A stretch of 64,000 nt of DNA, taken from Pseudomonas putida (GTDB lineage: Bacteria; Pseudomonadota; Gammaproteobacteria; Pseudomonadales; Pseudomonadaceae). The stretch is from the NCBI RefSeq assembly GCF_030159595.1, contig NZ_BSKJ01000007.1, positions 186,001-250,000 of the forward strand. Reading direction: 5' to 3'. Numbering within the stretch: the stretch's first letter is position 1; every line of letters starts with the position of its first letter. A program made the translations under genes and the position numbers. The notes beneath the pieces were generated by a model. It ran no database searches, had not been told where the DNA came from, and worked only from the letters and a program-made list of their open reading frames with translations. Shown here in pieces: positions 63,004 to 64,000 of the stretch.

Positions 63004-63894
63004 TCAGAACAGCAACAGCGCTCGCAGGTTGACCCCGGTGTCTTCCTGGAAACCGCCGATCACGCGGGTGTCGTGGGTCAGCTGGCCGCTCAGTTGCACG
63101 GTCTGGCCGACCATCTGCTGGAACTCCAGGCGCACTTGCTGCACTTCGGTCTTCTGCCGGGTGTAGTCGCCTGACAGGTGCTGCTTGCCACCCTCGCTGG
63201 CTGAGAAGCCCAGGGCCAGGCGCTGGGCCGGGTTGAAGTCATAGCGCAGGTTGGTCTGCAGCTGGTAGGTCGGGTCCTGGCGCAAGGTCTGGCTGCCGCT
63301 GCCGGCCTTGTCGTTGCTGCCGTAGAACACGGCATCGGCATACCACTCCATCGACCAGCGGCCCCACAGCGGCTCCACCCAGCCCAGTTGCAAGTCGCCT
63401 TTCCAGCGGTTTTCGCCCAGGTTCACACCGGCATCGCGGTCGTACTGCCCCCACGGCAGGTACAGCAGCGGGGTGATGCCGAAGTAGCGGCCACTGGCAC
63501 CCACACCCGGCTGGTTCACCAGCCAGAACGTGGCGCCGATGATCGGGTCGGCCATGCCGCTGTTGCTGCCCAGCGACTGCCCGCCCACCTTCACGTCGTA
63601 GACATGGCCGAAGGGCAGGAGTATTTGCGGGTCAACCGTGATGCCGCCGATTTCGGTGAAATGAATCAGGCGCAGGATGCTGATGTTGGAGCGCAGGCGG
63701 GTGCTGTGTGTGGCGTCGGGCGCGCCATCACCATTGAAGCGGTCGGCGCGGCTGAATTGCTGATACCAGGCCGCGACGTTGGTGCCCGGCGGCAGCGCGG
63801 TGTAGTCACCGGCATTCACATCCACTGCCAGGGCCTTGGCCGAAACCAGCGCGCAGGCCAGTGCGCCCCAGGCAAGGCTGGAGATTCTAGTCAT
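63004..63894 (-). CDS. Outer-membrane transporter-like protein (phenol MetA-pathway family)
   Basis: 296 residues from ATG 63894. The signal peptide (LACALVSAKALA) is followed by a beta-rich mature part with alternating aromatic residues (TYQLQTNLRYDFNPAQRLALG) ending in LLLF, compatible with an outer-membrane barrel. The layout matches the 'transporter' proteins of the phenol MetA degradation family seen beside oxygenase and alcohol-dehydrogenase genes. AAGGGA precedes the start. It is on the same strand as the truncated gene to its right, 62 bp away, so both may be one operon. Confidence 0.82.
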   Translation of the reverse strand: MTRISSLAWGALACALVSAKALAVDVNAGDYTALPPGTNVAAWYQQFSRADRFNGDGAPDATHSTRLRSNISILRLIHFTEIGGITVDPQILLPFGHVYDVKVGGQSLGSNSGMADPIIGATFWLVNQPGVGASGRYFGITPLLYLPWGQYDRDAGVNLGENRWKGDLQLGWVEPLWGRWSMEWYADAVFYGSNDKAGSGSQTLRQDPTYQLQTNLRYDFNPAQRLALGFSASEGGKQHLSGDYTRQKTEVQQVRLEFQQMVGQTVQLSGQLTHDTRVIGGFQEDTGVNLRALLLF

Positions 63895-63927
63895 GTCAGG
63901 GTTTCCCTTGTTCTTGTTATGGGGTGA

Positions 63928-63946
63928 GGGCAGCGTGTGGCTGCCC
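63928..63946. terminator. Hairpin between the truncated gene and the transporter-like gene
   Basis: GGGCAGC (63928-63934) pairs with GCTGCCC (63940-63946) around GTGTG. It may attenuate read-through or stabilise the upstream message; no T-run follows on the minus strand. Confidence 0.35.
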
Positions 63947-63956
63947 TCTGAGGGCA

Positions 63957-64000
63957 TTATTTCTGGATGCGGATGATCGGCTTGAGTGTCAGGCCCTTTT
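63957..64000 (-). CDS. C-terminal end of an unidentified gene (truncated by window edge)
   Basis: Only the last codons are visible: KGLTLKPIIRIQK followed by TAA at 63957-63959. No family can be assigned from this. It is upstream of, and probably in one operon with, the outer-membrane transporter-like gene. Confidence 0.45.
   Translation of the reverse strand, partial: KGLTLKPIIRIQK

Noticed and set aside
1..64000. CRISPR array, insertion sequence, integrase or prophage genes
   Set aside because: No regularly spaced repeats, transposase, integrase or phage structural genes were seen on either strand.

Overview
The window looks like a Pseudomonas chromosome, most likely from the P. putida group. 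The evidence is the high GC content, the REP-type palindromes (CGCGGGCAAGCCCGCTCCCACAGG-like), and the gene families present: CioAB, split PqiA plus PqiB/PqiC, FecI/FecR with an STN-type TonB receptor, MocR, many LysR regulators, SpuC and CptA. No rRNA, tRNA, CRISPR array, insertion sequence or prophage was recognised. It is mostly accessory metabolic, regulatory and transport DNA. Both ends are cut inside genes.

Layout. 1-7.3 kb: the 3' part of a UvrD-like helicase, convergent with a 1626-codon gene for a leucine-rich-repeat protein with an NEL-type E3 ubiquitin ligase C-terminus. 7.4-14.7 kb: two alpha/beta hydrolases (one lacking its nucleophilic serine), VOC proteins, a proton-symporter-type MFS carrier with a periplasmic insertion, small hypothetical genes and a LysR regulator. 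14.8-18.2 kb: a four-gene pqi operon for lipid transport across the envelope. 18.2-22.3 kb: a TetR-MFS multidrug efflux operon and the phosphoethanolamine transferase CptA. 22.4-26.4 kb: an ECF sigma, anti-sigma and TonB receptor iron-signalling set. 26.5-29.5 kb: small genes and a divergent WYL-regulator unit of unknown function.

29.5-36.6 kb: a MocR regulator divergent from a DUF2849-sulfite reductase fusion, a DUF934 protein and the cyanide-insensitive oxidase cioAB, closed by a convergent heme oxygenase. 36.7-41.8 kb: an MFS carrier, GlxA-type and LysR regulators and a Rieske oxygenase, probably for a quaternary ammonium or aromatic substrate. 41.9-49.2 kb: a GNAT acetyltransferase, then a LysR regulator divergent from a tightly coupled operon (ketopantoate-reductase-like, VOC, MaoC, type III CoA-transferase, AroE-like, AroQ-like) followed by an MFS carrier. 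49.3-52.3 kb: a LysR/SDR pair and an 8-oxoguanine deaminase-type amidohydrolase. 52.4-57.9 kb: an APC permease divergent from a LuxR regulator, a SpuC-like aminotransferase and an aldehyde dehydrogenase, consistent with polyamine catabolism. 58-64 kb: a large HD-GYP sensor protein, an AcoR-like sigma-54 activator, an outer-membrane 'phenol MetA'-type protein and the last codons of another gene.

The best candidates for undescribed biology are the six-gene operon at 43463-47742 (AroE/AroQ paralogues translationally coupled to CoA-ester enzymes), the WYL-controlled unit at 27283-29510, the MocR/DUF2849-SiR/DUF934/CioAB unit, and the NEL-type effector. Functions are inferred from sequence motifs only; no database search was possible.
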